64,000 nt of DNA from Leucobacter sp. cx-328 (GTDB taxonomy: Bacteria > Actinomycetota > Actinomycetes > Actinomycetales > Microbacteriaceae). Each line of letters starts with the position of its first letter. The first letter of the stretch is position 1. This document shows, one piece after another, positions 1-10,200 of the stretch. The stretch is from contig NZ_JACVMX010000004.1 of the NCBI RefSeq assembly GCF_014530035.1, positions 164,254 through 228,253 on the forward strand. The letters run 5' to 3'. Both the position numbers and the translations under genes were made by a program. Below the pieces are notes generated by a model that worked only from the letters and a program-made list of their open reading frames with translations, was not told the DNA's origin and searched no databases.

Positions 1-534
1 AATAGGCCAAACAAGCCGGTATTACCGTTCAATGAAAAAATCTGCTGTCGCCTGGATTGAACTCGGGGTTGGGCTCACAAAAGTAGTGAGACAAGCCATG
101 AACCAACTCGATGTTCCGCGGAATGACGCGAACCTGATGTGCGTTGTCTTCATCCGTGAGTTTCGAAGCTTGCCCCCACTGGTGAATCAGCATTACTGCA
201 CTTCTCATTCAGCATTTCTCACATTCAACGTCTCACACCAATTCGGAAAAGGTTGAACGGACTGACGACGTCCCCGAGACGCTCGGCCTCGGCATCGCCT
301 ACCTGGTCTGGCTGACCCGCGGCTTCCGTCGCCATCCTCCCGAGCTCGAACTCAACAACGCGACTGAGTAGTCACACCCAACCCTCACTGAATACTCACT
401 TCTGGTACCTTGCGCACTCAAAGAGCATGGAACCAATGGTCCGGACTGGCTTTCCGGGTGATGCTGGAGTTGTGACGTGTGCCTGTTCCTACTTGGGACA
501 ACAGTTGGCATACGCGCGGGGAGGGAGCGACACT
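1..534. other. Left-edge region without a convincing intact gene
   Basis: No intact gene is supported here. An open frame from about 249 to a TAG at 369-371 reads as plausible protein (it contains TDDVPETLGLGIAYLVWLTR) but has no good start codon or ribosome binding site. It may be the 3' remnant of a decayed gene. The stretch 372-530 should carry the promoter of the surface-protein gene; a purine-rich GGGGAGGGAG tract at about 518-527 is its likely ribosome binding site. The family of the remnant is not recognised. Confidence 0.35.
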
Positions 535-2340
535 ATGTCAGTTCAGGGAAACATCACGAAGCGCACAAGGTTCACCGCGATCAGTGGAGCGCTCGCACTC
601 GGCTTGCTCAGCGCAGGAGCAGGGGCGGGTGCCATCACAACCTTAGGTGCCACCGCGGCCGTCGCTGCAACACCAACACCAGTCCAAGCACCGCCTGCGG
701 CCATCGGCCAAGATGGCCAGACGCTCATCGTGCTCGACGACGTCATGGCTGCCGCAACCCCCACCCCACAGGGGCAGCTGGAACCCGGCATCGACGGCTC
801 CTTCTACTCTGCGCTCTGGTCAGGCAGCGCCATAGGCAGCTCTCTCATCACCAGGTACTTCGAGAACGGTGACGCCCCAATCGAGTGGAACACGAACGAT
901 GCACCCGGCGTGACCGGAAAGGTGTACTCGGTCTCCACCGATGCGGCCGGCACGGTCTACGCACTGAACCGCGGTGCCGCGGCTCCCGCATCGTTCACCA
1001 TCTCGACCTGGCAGCCTGACGGCACCTTCGTCGGGGCCCAAGACTTCAGCATCCCCGGTATCGTTTCGGGATACACAAACGGCATGGCTGTCTCCGCTTC
1101 AGGCAACACCGCGTACGTGCGCGTTGACCGCGCTGTGCCGACGAGTTTGAATGGCATCTGGGCCGTTGATCTCGCGTCTGGCGACGTCACCCCGGTGGTG
1201 CAGAACCTTGCGGACACCGCAAACCCAGAGCAGTCGCCGTGGGTGCAGGTCGATCACGTCACCGGCGCGATTGCGTTCAGTCTCGATATGCGCGAGATGG
1301 GAATCATCGCGGATCCAGCGACCGGCACCGTCCAGTCGTTCCCGACGAACGATCACATGATCCGCGGCATTGACATGACCCGCTACAGCGAAGGTATCGT
1401 CACCGTGAGCGGCGGCGGATACATCATGGATCTCAACACCGCGACCGGCGCCCTGACCACCACCCTGGGACTCCAGGACCTCGACTACTTCAATCCGTAT
1501 GCCACTCGCGTCGGAACGGACGGCCGCACCTACATCAGCGGCTTCAGCCCCTGGGGCGTCTTGCCCGTTGACGTCACGCAACTGAAGTCCGCTGAGATTT
1601 CGTACCCCGAGACCACAATCACCACGAACGTGTGCGCGGCGGATCCGATCGCCCTCACCCCGACGCTCGCAGGCGCGCCCACGCCAACCTGGGTGAGCAT
1701 CGCAGACGGTGAGCTCCCGGAAGGCCTCGAGCTTGACTCCGTCTCCGGCGTGATCTCAGGTACGCCGACCACCGATGGCGCGGTGACCGTGCGCGCCGAG
1801 AACGGTGTGACGCTGGTGGCAGGATCCGCCCCCGATACCGCCCACCTCACCTTCGAAAGCGTCGAAGAGCCCGTAGCATTCGAGTCCGTACACACCCCGG
1901 CGGTGACCGGTACGCCGGCAATCGGTGAAACGCTCAGCGCGCAGGTATCGGCTTGGGTGCCGGCAGCGTCATTCAGCTACCAGTGGACGCGCGATGGCTC
2001 GCCGATCAGCGGCGCCACCGAAGCGACCTACACCGTCGTTGCGGCCGACGCGGGTGCTGAGATCGCCGTGACGGTGGCCGGCACCGCCGACTGCCGAATT
2101 GCCGCGGAGCTCAGCTCGCCGGCCGTCGTGATCGACGATGCGCTTGCGCCCCCGGTGAAGCCGGGCGGTCCCACCGGACCCGGTACCGGTGCGAAGCCGG
2201 GCACGGGCACCGGTGCCACGCCAGATGCGCTCGCGCGCACGGGTAGCGACGACCTCGGCTGGGGCGTTGTTGGCGCAGCACTCTTCGCGGCAGCAGGTGC
2301 CTCGCTCATTGCGCGCCGCTCGGTGCTTCGCAAGCAATAG
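535..2340 (+). CDS. Sortase-anchored surface protein with Ig-like repeats
   Basis: This encodes a secreted, wall-anchored protein of about 601 residues. The ATG at 535 is chosen over an in-frame upstream ATG (427) because a GGGGAGGGAG tract precedes it and it opens a normal signal peptide: basic TKRTR, a hydrophobic Ala/Gly/Leu stretch, then an AVAAT cleavage region near residue 45. The middle (roughly 50-370) looks like a beta-rich, propeller-like domain. It is followed by a putative-Ig (He_PIG-like) module with ELPEGLELDSVSGVISGTPT and an Ig-like module with the FSYQWTRDGSPI pattern. The tail is a Pro/Gly/Thr-rich spacer, LARTG, a hydrophobic helix and RRSVLRKQ, which matches an LAxTG class E sortase signal. 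The ligand is unknown. No partner gene lies next to it. Confidence 0.85.
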   Translation: MSVQGNITKRTRFTAISGALALGLLSAGAGAGAITTLGATAAVAATPTPVQAPPAAIGQDGQTLIVLDDVMAAATPTPQGQLEPGIDGSFYSALWSGSAIGSSLITRYFENGDAPIEWNTNDAPGVTGKVYSVSTDAAGTVYALNRGAAAPASFTISTWQPDGTFVGAQDFSIPGIVSGYTNGMAVSASGNTAYVRVDRAVPTSLNGIWAVDLASGDVTPVVQNLADTANPEQSPWVQVDHVTGAIAFSLDMREMGIIADPATGTVQSFPTNDHMIRGIDMTRYSEGIVTVSGGGYIMDLNTATGALTTTLGLQDLDYFNPYATRVGTDGRTYISGFSPWGVLPVDVTQLKSAEISYPETTITTNVCAADPIALTPTLAGAPTPTWVSIADGELPEGLELDSVSGVISGTPTTDGAVTVRAENGVTLVAGSAPDTAHLTFESVEEPVAFESVHTPAVTGTPAIGETLSAQVSAWVPAASFSYQWTRDGSPISGATEATYTVVAADAGAEIAVTVAGTADCRIAAELSSPAVVIDDALAPPVKPGGPTGPGTGAKPGTGTGATPDALARTGSDDLGWGVVGAALFAAAGASLIARRSVLRKQ

Positions 2341-2582
2341 CGGTACAGCAGCCTCAGAGGTTCTGGCGAAGCCATTGCCAGGCGAACTGAGAACTGCCCT
2401 TGGCATGACGTGCGTTGGCACCATTCGATCGTCGTTTTCGTTTGGTGCACCCAAACCGAAATAGCCTTTCCGCCATGACAGGAGCAACCAGCTGGCCAGC
2501 GCATCGCGTCGAATTGTGCCCGTGGCGCCAGCAGACGCGCAGCGGCAACCGTGCTGACCGCACATTGACGTCGGTCAGCACG
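2341..2582. other. Intergenic region with imperfect inverted repeat
   Basis: No gene is seen. An imperfect inverted repeat at about 2435-2461 (TTTCG-TTTGG against CCAAACCGAAA around TGCAC) could be a weak terminator for the surface-protein gene or a remnant element end. The open frame that continues into the Fic gene starts before this repeat. The sequence upstream of the ATG at 2583 does not resemble a Fic N-terminus. Confidence 0.3.
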
Positions 2583-3694
2583 ATGGTGCCGCCTCGTATC
2601 GCAGCGCTCCATTTCGCCCCTGGTCTCGGGCTCACTGTCGCCGCAGAGCGTGCACTGCTGGCGGTGGCCCAGGTAGATGCCGATGCTGAAGACCATTCCA
2701 GGGCAGTAAACCGCTTCCTCATTCGAAGCGAATCAGTCGCATCTTCAAAGATCGAACAGATTTCGGCCTCCGCTATCGACTACGCCAAGGCGGCGACTGG
2801 GAATCGAAGCAATCCGTGCGCGACGAGCATGGTGGCGGCTACAGAGGCGATCCACCAACTCATGCCCGGGTGGGTCTGCACGGTTGCTTTACGCTCGATG
2901 AAATTCAGGGTGCTCACCGTGCGCTCATGTTCGACGATCCGAGTGAGTCTCTCTACGCCGGGCGACTCAGAGACATGCAGAACTGGATCGGTGGAAGCGA
3001 TCACTCCCCGCGCGACGCAATCCACGTACCGCCTGCGCCCGAGCATGTTCCACCACTGATGGCTGATCTCATCGAGTACCTCAACCGTGAAGACGTCCCC
3101 ATCATGGTGCAGGCGGCGATCGGGCATGCGCAGTTTGAATCGATCCACGGGTTTACCGACGGCAATGGGCGGATCGGGCGCGCGCTCGTCTCCGCCGTGC
3201 TGCATCGGCGCGGTGCAACACGAAATCTTGTCGTTCCCATTGCGAGCGGCCTGCTCGCCCAGCGCGACGCTTACTTTGCTGCGCTCATCGCCTATCGCGA
3301 AGGTGATCCCGAACCAATCATCCGTCTATTCGCCCGCTCAGCGGAGGCCGCAGCAGTCTGCTCCCGAGCCACAATTGAGCGGCTGAACGCATTGCCAGAT
3401 CGGTGGTATCTGCAGCTGAAGCCGCGTTACGGCTCCGCAACGGAGCGACTGATCGCCGCGTTCTACGACGAGCCTGCCCTGACGTCAGAAGAGGCGAACT
3501 TCTATGCGGGCACCGCTTCTTCGAACACGAATCACGCGATCACGCAGCTTGAAGCGGCCGGCATCATCAAGGAGATCACCGGGCGTAAACGTGACAGGGT
3601 GTGGATCGCCATCGCAATCATGGAGGAGCTCGATCAGTTGGATCAGCGGATTCACGCGGCGATGGCGGAAACACAAAAGCCGCGGAGCTCTTAG
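2583..3694 (+). pseudogene. Fic family AMPylase-like gene, frameshifted
   Basis: The Fic fold is split across two frames. The first frame (from about 2583) carries the N-terminal part with VPPRIAALHF and an inhibitory-helix-like SSKIEQI, as in class II Fic proteins, and continues to SMVAATEAIHQLMPG near 2868. The second frame takes over at about 2882 with CFTLDEIQGAHRALM. It carries the core motif HGFTDGNGRIGR (usual HPFxDGNGRxxR, Pro replaced by Gly) and a C-terminal winged-helix-like region ending at 3694. A single indel between about 2860 and 2885 would restore one reading frame. The family transfers AMP to target hydroxyls. The usual residues before VPPRIA are not recognisable, so the 5' end may also be decayed. 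A sequencing error is the main alternative. Confidence 0.75.
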
Positions 3695-3705
3695 AGCTCC
3701 GCGGC
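3679..3705. terminator. 12-bp stem hairpin overlapping the Fic stop codon
   Basis: GCCGCGGAGCTC at 3679-3690 pairs perfectly with GAGCTCCGCGGC at 3694-3705 around a TTA loop. The Fic stop codon TAG (3692-3694) lies in the loop. The T-rich tract (TTTTGTGTTT) follows the hairpin only on the minus strand, so it probably ends leftward transcripts, including read-through from the defence operon. It may also stabilise the 3' end of the Fic transcript. Confidence 0.6.
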
Positions 3706-3715
3706 ATCTGTCGGG

Positions 3716-4090
3716 GTGTTCTCCTCGTATGCAAAACAATTAGAACAGGGGTGGCGGCTACTGCAGGAAGAATCCTCGTCGCCAAGTACCGCAGAAATAC
3801 AACAATCTCCACGATCTTTCGCACGCATCATTCCTGAGCGTCTGACAGAGATAGCTGCCGACTACGAGGCGGGAATGTCGGCCTACGAACTTGCCGACAA
3901 GTACGGCCAAAATCGCGGCACGATTATGAAGCACCTCGCGGGGGCCGGAGTCCGCTCACGAGTTGCAGTGCCGGTTAACGACGAGATCCTTTGATGGCAG
4001 GAACTCCATGCAGAGGGTCATGGTTTCAAAACTATCGCCAGGCGAGTAGGGCGGAATCACAAGACGATCCGAAAATACCTCACCATGTGA
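3716..4090 (+). pseudogene. Small helix-turn-helix protein with in-frame TGA
   Basis: The first 92 codons encode a resolvase-type helix-turn-helix: ERLTEIAADYEAGMSAYELADKYGQNRGTIMKHLAGAGVR, seen here as two linked blocks. A TGA at 3992-3994 ends that frame. The same frame then continues for 31 sense codons with a second helix-turn-helix-like block (LHAEGHGFKTIARRVGRNH, KTIRKYL) to a TGA at 4088. The two halves read as one tandem-HTH protein of about 124 residues interrupted by a single stop. Such proteins resemble the DNA-binding tails of serine recombinases and sit near mobile or defence regions. No catalytic recombinase domain is present. The gene converges on the defence operon. Confidence 0.6.
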
Positions 4091-4097
4091 CGGGCGG

Positions 4098-4622
4098 TCA
4101 AAGACCTCGGAGGTGTCGCCAAACTCGACCGTGGGCCAGCGGGTCGTACTTCTCGTTGTTGAGAAGAGCGCGAACGTGCATATACTCAGCGACCGGAGCC
4201 TTTGACAGCTCTTCACGAATTGCTCCGGTTGCGCACATGGTGCGAATATCGTGGCGCCAGTACTCCCAAGTGTGATTCGTGACTCTACCTAATGACCGTA
4301 GTGCGATCTGGTCATCCGAAAGATTCAAGTACTCTCTCAGCACAGCCGTATCGGCTTTCGTAGGAATCCCTTTGCGCTTGAACTTATCCGACAGGCGATC
4401 CGTTAACGTCCAGAATCGAAGCAAGTATTGCATTTCGAACTCTCGGTGCATCTGCCGATTTATATGCCGGATCTGTACCGCAGCCAGGCCAACTGCGACA
4501 AGTGTCGCAACTGAGAACAGCGCAGTCAGTGCCTCAGCCCAATTTGGGAGCTGGGGGGATACCACTGAAAGAAATCTCTCGTCGAGAAATTGTGTCACAA
4601 GAGTCTTCATCTCGAAATTCAC
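4098..4622 (-). CDS. Small single-pass membrane protein, last gene of the defence operon
   Basis: This is a 174-residue protein of unknown family. The start is GTG at 4622-4620, which overlaps the TGA of the upstream ATPase gene (4621-4619) as GTGA, so translation is probably coupled. Residues about 28-48 (ALTALFSVATLVAVGLAAVQI) form one clear membrane helix. The rest is charged and helical, with HINRQMHREFEMQYLLRFW after the helix and a C-terminal region rich in Arg, Glu and Trp. Its layout suggests a short N-terminal outside or peripheral segment, one membrane anchor and a cytoplasmic helical domain. The coupling suggests it works with the RloC-like ATPase, but no function can be assigned from sequence. 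Confidence 0.75.
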   Translation of the reverse strand: MNFEMKTLVTQFLDERFLSVVSPQLPNWAEALTALFSVATLVAVGLAAVQIRHINRQMHREFEMQYLLRFWTLTDRLSDKFKRKGIPTKADTAVLREYLNLSDDQIALRSLGRVTNHTWEYWRHDIRTMCATGAIREELSKAPVAEYMHVRALLNNEKYDPLAHGRVWRHLRGL

Positions 4623-7282
4623 ATTCTTCTCGCATTAACGACACTCTTGAACTCTTCCAACCGTTTAATCTCTTCTTCCAGGTCGTTCGGCGTCATAGCC
4701 GCTGAGCCATCACTCACAGGGGCTGAGTGGCCAGTCATGAATCGAGATTCAATCGACATACCCAGATCAACGGTGGCGATATCTTCCGGGGACAGGTCGA
4801 TCAGCTTCTGAAGCCTTTGAGTCTGCACTCGGCGCTCATGGCGAGTAACAACCCCATTAAGCAGCTCCTGTTCCACAAAAAACTCCCAGGTGTCTCTCAT
4901 TGCGCCAACGATTTCTCGCGCGAGAGATTCATACTCGCTGATTGCGTTCTTGCGATACAGCGCCCCTGCGGCCTGTAGGCGATCCTTGAGCCTTCCGATG
5001 CGGACTTTCACGCTTACGTGACGCCACTCAACTGCGGACGTTAATGCCCCAGCCCCTTCAGCAGAGCGTTCTATATGAAGGTAGTGAATGTCCTTTGCGG
5101 GCCCCTCACCACGGGTGCGTGCGTCTTTATCCCGTAGCTGCTTTTCCTCGTAGAGGTACTGCACAAAAGAGAAGTCGTGAGTAAAGACGAGCACCTGACG
5201 CTTCTCGGCTTCTTCCAAGAGCCGCCGGGCAACCTTGACTCGGAAAACTTGATCGAGACTGGAAACGGGATCATCGAAAATCAAGGTCGAAAAATCACCG
5301 GACTCCGTTAAATCGGCAAAGAAGCCAGCAATGGCAGTTACTCGCTGCTCACCTTCACTGAGAACCGACGGGACAGGTGCTTTAGCTGCGTCTGTAAGTG
5401 CAACGCGGATGTAACTGGTTCCTTTGGATGACTTGTCGAAAACCAGTTCCACTGGCACTCGGTCGAGGCCCAGCTTTTTTGATTCTGCGGTGAACCCCTC
5501 ACAGACTTTTCCCACATAACTAGCTGAAAGATCTGAGTTCTTCCGGCTTGCTGAAGTGGTATTACAGGCTTTCAGGCTTGCTTCGAGGCAGGTAGCTCGC
5601 GCGAATCTGTCATGTTGTGCTGCAATACCTTCGAGATGATCAGCCAGCCCTTTTCTCAGTTTCAGCTCCGCTTGGCGTCCTTGCAGTCTGGCGACGGCCT
5701 CGGCTGAAGTATCCGTTTTAGCCAGATCGTCAGCATTCTTGGTTTCAAGATCTGCCGCGTCTCGGATGCGCTCGATGCCCTTTGTGAAAGCGGCTTCGAG
5801 TGAGGATTCGCCAGATGATTCGGCTTCTCGTTTCGAACTGATCAAGCGATCGCAGATTGCATTGGCTTTGTGAAGAGAGGCAGCGAGCTCGACCGCCGTA
5901 TTTTCGTCATAAATGCTGATGAGTTCAGTTACCTCTGGTGCCCTGACTGCGTCCCAAGGAAGCTCTTTTAGCCTGTTGACGTCATTCTCTCTCAGCTCCT
6001 TAGCCTTGCCCCACGCAAGTTGAGCCTCTCCGCTCATAAACTGGGCAAACTGGGTGAACCGAGCCTTGGATTCTTCGTCCACGTCTTGTTGGCAAAGTGG
6101 GCAAACGTCCGAATCTTCCAATGCGTTCGTCTGGTCATGGGAGTGCTCAGCCTTGTAAAACACCTCGGCAGCTTGCCAGAGCGCCTGCCAAGCCTCTCCA
6201 CCGGTTCCTGTTAGCTTACCTTCGGCTTTGACAAGGCTGCGTGCGTCGTCTGCCTTCGCTTTGCAAGCTTGAAGGTTATCGATCAGGTTCTCACTTGCAG
6301 CAACAGCATCGCTCGATACCTTTGCGGAGATCAGTTCGAGATTCCGAGCTAGAACGGTGAGCTGCGTGGCTCGTTGCCTCGCCTGGGCCGAGAGGGTCGC
6401 AGGATCTGAAGAAGATAGATTTCGTACCTTTGTAGGCAACTCATCGAGCTCTTCCTGCTCTTCTGCAGATAACGGCTTGACGCCCTTGAGCGTTTGCAAT
6501 GCAGCCTCCTGCCCGAGGTGCGCAAACAGATCGGCTCCTGAACCGATTTCCAGTTCCGGCCAGTTTCGACTTTGAAGTTTGAGGGACTGCAGGTCTGCAG
6601 AAATGAGACCGTGGATCTCGTTCAGTGCTCTAGTGTACTCAGCTAGTATCTGGAGAGTTGCAGGAACGTAAGCGATCTCGGTTGCACCTGCGAGATGAAC
6701 GTTTGCAGCCGCAGTGTCAAAAATGCGGACTCGCTGAAGCGGGCCTTCGGGCTGAGCATCCGCAGCCTGCCAGGTCAAGCTTTGAATGGATGCGTTTCCA
6801 ATGGTGTATTCGACTACTGCCCTGGGAACTTGGGTAGAACGAAAAGCGTTAGGGAGCACGGCCTCTGAAGCCCTGCATGCTGCAACCTGCTTCAGAATCC
6901 GCGTGTAGCCAGATTTCCCGCTACCGTTCTTTCCGGCAATAATTGTGAGCCCTGTTTGATGTGGTTCCAAAGCTGCCCCGTCGGCCAGGCCATTTGCCCC
7001 GTGAACATGAATGATCTTCGCCAGCCGAACTGGATCAGCACCATCTTCCGTAGTGTTCAGGTGTGCAGCAGTTAGTGGCTCAAATTCTTGTAATTTATCC
7101 GTGCCAGGTACCGCATAGAAATGCGAAATCTTCTGCATCTCTGCTCGTTCGGCAGCGTCAGCATAAGCACGTAGGCTCTGCTGCCCCAGGACAACGCCTG
7201 TGGCCAACTGCCGCAGAAGGTCTTGCTGCCACGCATCGCGCTTACTGGCCCATTCCAGCAGCCCCGACTCCAATTCGCTCAC
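4619..7282 (-). CDS. RloC/PrrC-like AAA ATPase with zinc hook, possible anticodon nuclease
   Basis: This 887-residue protein has an SMC/RecF-like ABC ATPase head split by coiled coils. It shows Walker A GKNGSGKS (117-124), a zinc-hook motif CPLC (394-397) in the middle of long helices, the ABC signature LSEGEQR (641-647), Walker B LIFDDP (667-672) and the switch THD (701-703). This is the architecture of the AAA_13 family, which includes RloC and PrrC. Those proteins cut tRNA anticodon loops with a C-terminal Arg-x3-Glu...His triad. Here MRDTWE gives Arg796 and Glu800, and His852 (TGHS) is a candidate third residue; this assignment is inference. The gene starts directly after the res stop and overlaps the membrane-protein gene by 4 nt. 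In RloC systems the nuclease is thought to act as a backup when restriction is damaged or overcome. Confidence 0.8.
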   Translation of the reverse strand: MSELESGLLEWASKRDAWQQDLLRQLATGVVLGQQSLRAYADAAERAEMQKISHFYAVPGTDKLQEFEPLTAAHLNTTEDGADPVRLAKIIHVHGANGLADGAALEPHQTGLTIIAGKNGSGKSGYTRILKQVAACRASEAVLPNAFRSTQVPRAVVEYTIGNASIQSLTWQAADAQPEGPLQRVRIFDTAAANVHLAGATEIAYVPATLQILAEYTRALNEIHGLISADLQSLKLQSRNWPELEIGSGADLFAHLGQEAALQTLKGVKPLSAEEQEELDELPTKVRNLSSSDPATLSAQARQRATQLTVLARNLELISAKVSSDAVAASENLIDNLQACKAKADDARSLVKAEGKLTGTGGEAWQALWQAAEVFYKAEHSHDQTNALEDSDVCPLCQQDVDEESKARFTQFAQFMSGEAQLAWGKAKELRENDVNRLKELPWDAVRAPEVTELISIYDENTAVELAASLHKANAICDRLISSKREAESSGESSLEAAFTKGIERIRDAADLETKNADDLAKTDTSAEAVARLQGRQAELKLRKGLADHLEGIAAQHDRFARATCLEASLKACNTTSASRKNSDLSASYVGKVCEGFTAESKKLGLDRVPVELVFDKSSKGTSYIRVALTDAAKAPVPSVLSEGEQRVTAIAGFFADLTESGDFSTLIFDDPVSSLDQVFRVKVARRLLEEAEKRQVLVFTHDFSFVQYLYEEKQLRDKDARTRGEGPAKDIHYLHIERSAEGAGALTSAVEWRHVSVKVRIGRLKDRLQAAGALYRKNAISEYESLAREIVGAMRDTWEFFVEQELLNGVVTRHERRVQTQRLQKLIDLSPEDIATVDLGMSIESRFMTGHSAPVSDGSAAMTPNDLEEEIKRLEEFKSVVNARRM

Positions 7283-10200
7283 TTACAGGTTCCACCTTCC
7301 CGGTGATGACTTCGCATAATCGATATTCAGTGCTTTGAAGTGCGCTCGTGCGGCCTTGATCTTCGCTTTCTCGGTAGGACGAAGTAGCTCTGCGTTTGCG
7401 GTGCTCTTGGTCTCACGCACCATGTAGATGCGGTCTTCGCCGTCCTCATGCTTCACGATCGCCCAGTCAGGGTTATACGGCCCGACAGGCGTATCGATCT
7501 TGAACTTAGCCGGGAGCTTCATGAACATCTTGACGTCTTCACGCCCGTCAAGCAGCTCCGCGAACTGTCGCTCAATGTCCGAGTCGAACAGCACGTAATC
7601 AAAGTCAGTCTTATCTTGGTTCTGCACTTTGTACAGCTGGTCAAGGAACCGATCCGCTTCTTCCTTGCTATCCTCGCGGAGTTCGCGTAGCTCGTAGACG
7701 CTGCCCGAGATCCGCTCATATTCAACACCGTCAACGATGATCTTTGCGAGCTCAGCATTAATAACTCGTCGAGCCATAGTGATGAAGTCATTCGGGTTAC
7801 CAATGAACTCATCGAGCCGTTCGCTGCCGGTCAAGATATCAACGATAGTGCGGCGGGTGAGCTTCGTTGCATCTTGCAGCTCGGTGATGATGTCAGGTAG
7901 GTCATAGCTGCCTCGCAGATCAGCGGTGCGCACACCGCGTTCTTCGGCCTTCGCGCCACCGCGCTGGATCTTCAAACCAGCTTTGGTCACCTGAATCCTC
8001 AGCGGTTCAACTCGCGGATTCTCATCCAGATCGCGCAGCTTTGCCAGGCTCGTGCTAATGATGTCTTCACGATCAACCTTGACTCGGTAGGTCGTCTTGC
8101 GACTAATCGCGTACCAGAAGTCTTCAAACTCGTCTGACCAGTAGAACTCCTTATTGAGTTGGCGTGAGGCACGAAGCTTCTTTGGCTTCACGAGCTTGTC
8201 AAGCTTGCACTTATCGACGAGCTCAATCACGAAATCGGTCGCCCATGCGAAGTCGACTGGCAGACCAAGATCAAATCCGAGCGTTGTCGGCGCAAACTGA
8301 TCCGTGACCCGACCGTCTTTATCGAGGAAGCCACCAGTCTGGAGAAGTTCGTAGATTCGCTTTGAAGCTTCAAACCCGAGTGGCTTCTCTGTCTCACCAT
8401 CAACAACAGGAATCTGGGCGAACTCGCCCTTTCTGACGAAGCCAAGCTGCACGCCAGCTTTCTTGTACTCGTCTTGGAGGCTTTTCGCGAACTCAGCATA
8501 AGACTCGTTCGCGATCACCGTGAGCTGCGCAATTTCGGGCTCAGCAATTCGCTCACCGTCTTTGTTCACGGGGAGACGAAGTCCTCGTCCGATGGTCTGG
8601 CGTCGTTCGGTTTCTCCACCCATTTCGCGCAGGGTGCAGATTTGGAAAACATTAGGGTTGTCCCAGCCCTCGCGGAGCGCTGAGTGGCTGAAAATAAACC
8701 GAGTCGGGGTATCTTCACTGAGCAGGCGCCCCTTATCTTTCATGATGAGGTCGTAAGCGTCATCATCTTTCGCGGTAGTGCCCTCGCCTTTAGAATCGAC
8801 AAACGTCAGCTTTGCAGCTTTTCCCTTGCCAGACTTCATCTGCGCAAAGTACGCCTTGCGATATTCCTGCGGATCTTCAGGCAGCAGCTCGCTCCAGGCT
8901 GGGACACGGTCGCGCTCTTCGCGAAGTAGCTCATCGAACCACTGTACGTATTGGCCGTTGGCATCTTCGTTGTTGACACCATCACCAAGGAAGTTAGCCA
9001 CCTTGTCAATGAAGAATAGACTCAGTACTTTGACACCCCGAGGACGCATCTGCGCTTCCTTGCGGAGGTGTTCACGAATCGTCTCGCGGATCATCTCCCG
9101 GTAGATCACCTGAGAGTTGCCGCCAATTTCTTCGCCGAGGTTGAGAATCGGGTGCTTCGTTAGTTCAACAAACGGAAGACCTGAACCATCTGGAGACTCA
9201 AGTCCGATCTCGTTAACACGCCATCCCTCATAGATCGGATTATTAGACGCCGCAATACCTGCAAGGTCTTGCCCTTGCTTGATCTTCTTCGCCGTGCGAG
9301 CAAAGCTTCCGTCTGCCTTGCGGCTCAATAGCTCGAGCTTTGCCGTCCACGGATCTCGTTGCACGTCAACAAGTTTGATGTAAGGGGTTGCATCCGCGCC
9401 CTGCTGGCGAGCTTCAGCAACAACAATCTGCTTGACAAGCCCCTTGTCGTGGGCATCAACAGGGTCGAGACGGTACACAACGTTGCGTGTCTTGCGGTGG
9501 GTCGCGCTGTAACGCAAGGTGCACGTTGGCGAGAGGTCACCGACCGCACTCTGGGAGAGCTTCGACTCCATGTTCTGTGGTTCATCCATGATGACTACAG
9601 GCCGCGTGGCCTTTAGATAGTCAATCGGACGCAAGCCCTGCAGCTTGTCGCGGGTCTGGTGAATAATTCGGCTGTTCGCATCACCACGAATTGAGTCAAT
9701 CGTCATTACTAGAATCTGCACATTGGTTGCCGTCGCGAACGACTGCACCTCTTCTGCAGACTTACCGCTGTACACGGAGGAATCGAATGGAAGAGCCGGG
9801 TAGAGTCCACGGAAGTGCTCGCGCATCAGCTCGATACTCGTGTTCACACCTTCGCGGATGGCAACGCTCGGAACCAAGATCACGAACTTGGTGAAGTTGT
9901 ACTTCTGCGCCAACTCAAAAATGGTGCGCAGGTACACGTAGGTCTTACCCGTGCCGGTCTCCATCTCAATATCAAACCCGAGCTCTTCCTCAGCAAGCCG
10001 AGCGCTGAGTTCAAGGCCGTTCCGATTCTGTACCTTACGAAGATTCGCAAGGACCGTGTCGCGTTCAACGATCAGGTTATTGCCGACTGCGCCAACCTCT
10101 TGCGCTAGTTCCGAGGGGTCAATATCGAATGCAGCTTGACCTGATGTGTCACTCTCGGGAAGACTAATCTTGCCCCGTAAGGCGATCTCAAGTTTCTCAG

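Noticed and set aside
32..256. 74-codon plus-strand frame at the left edge
   Set aside because: No ribosome binding site, no recognisable family and an unusual composition; treated as chance.
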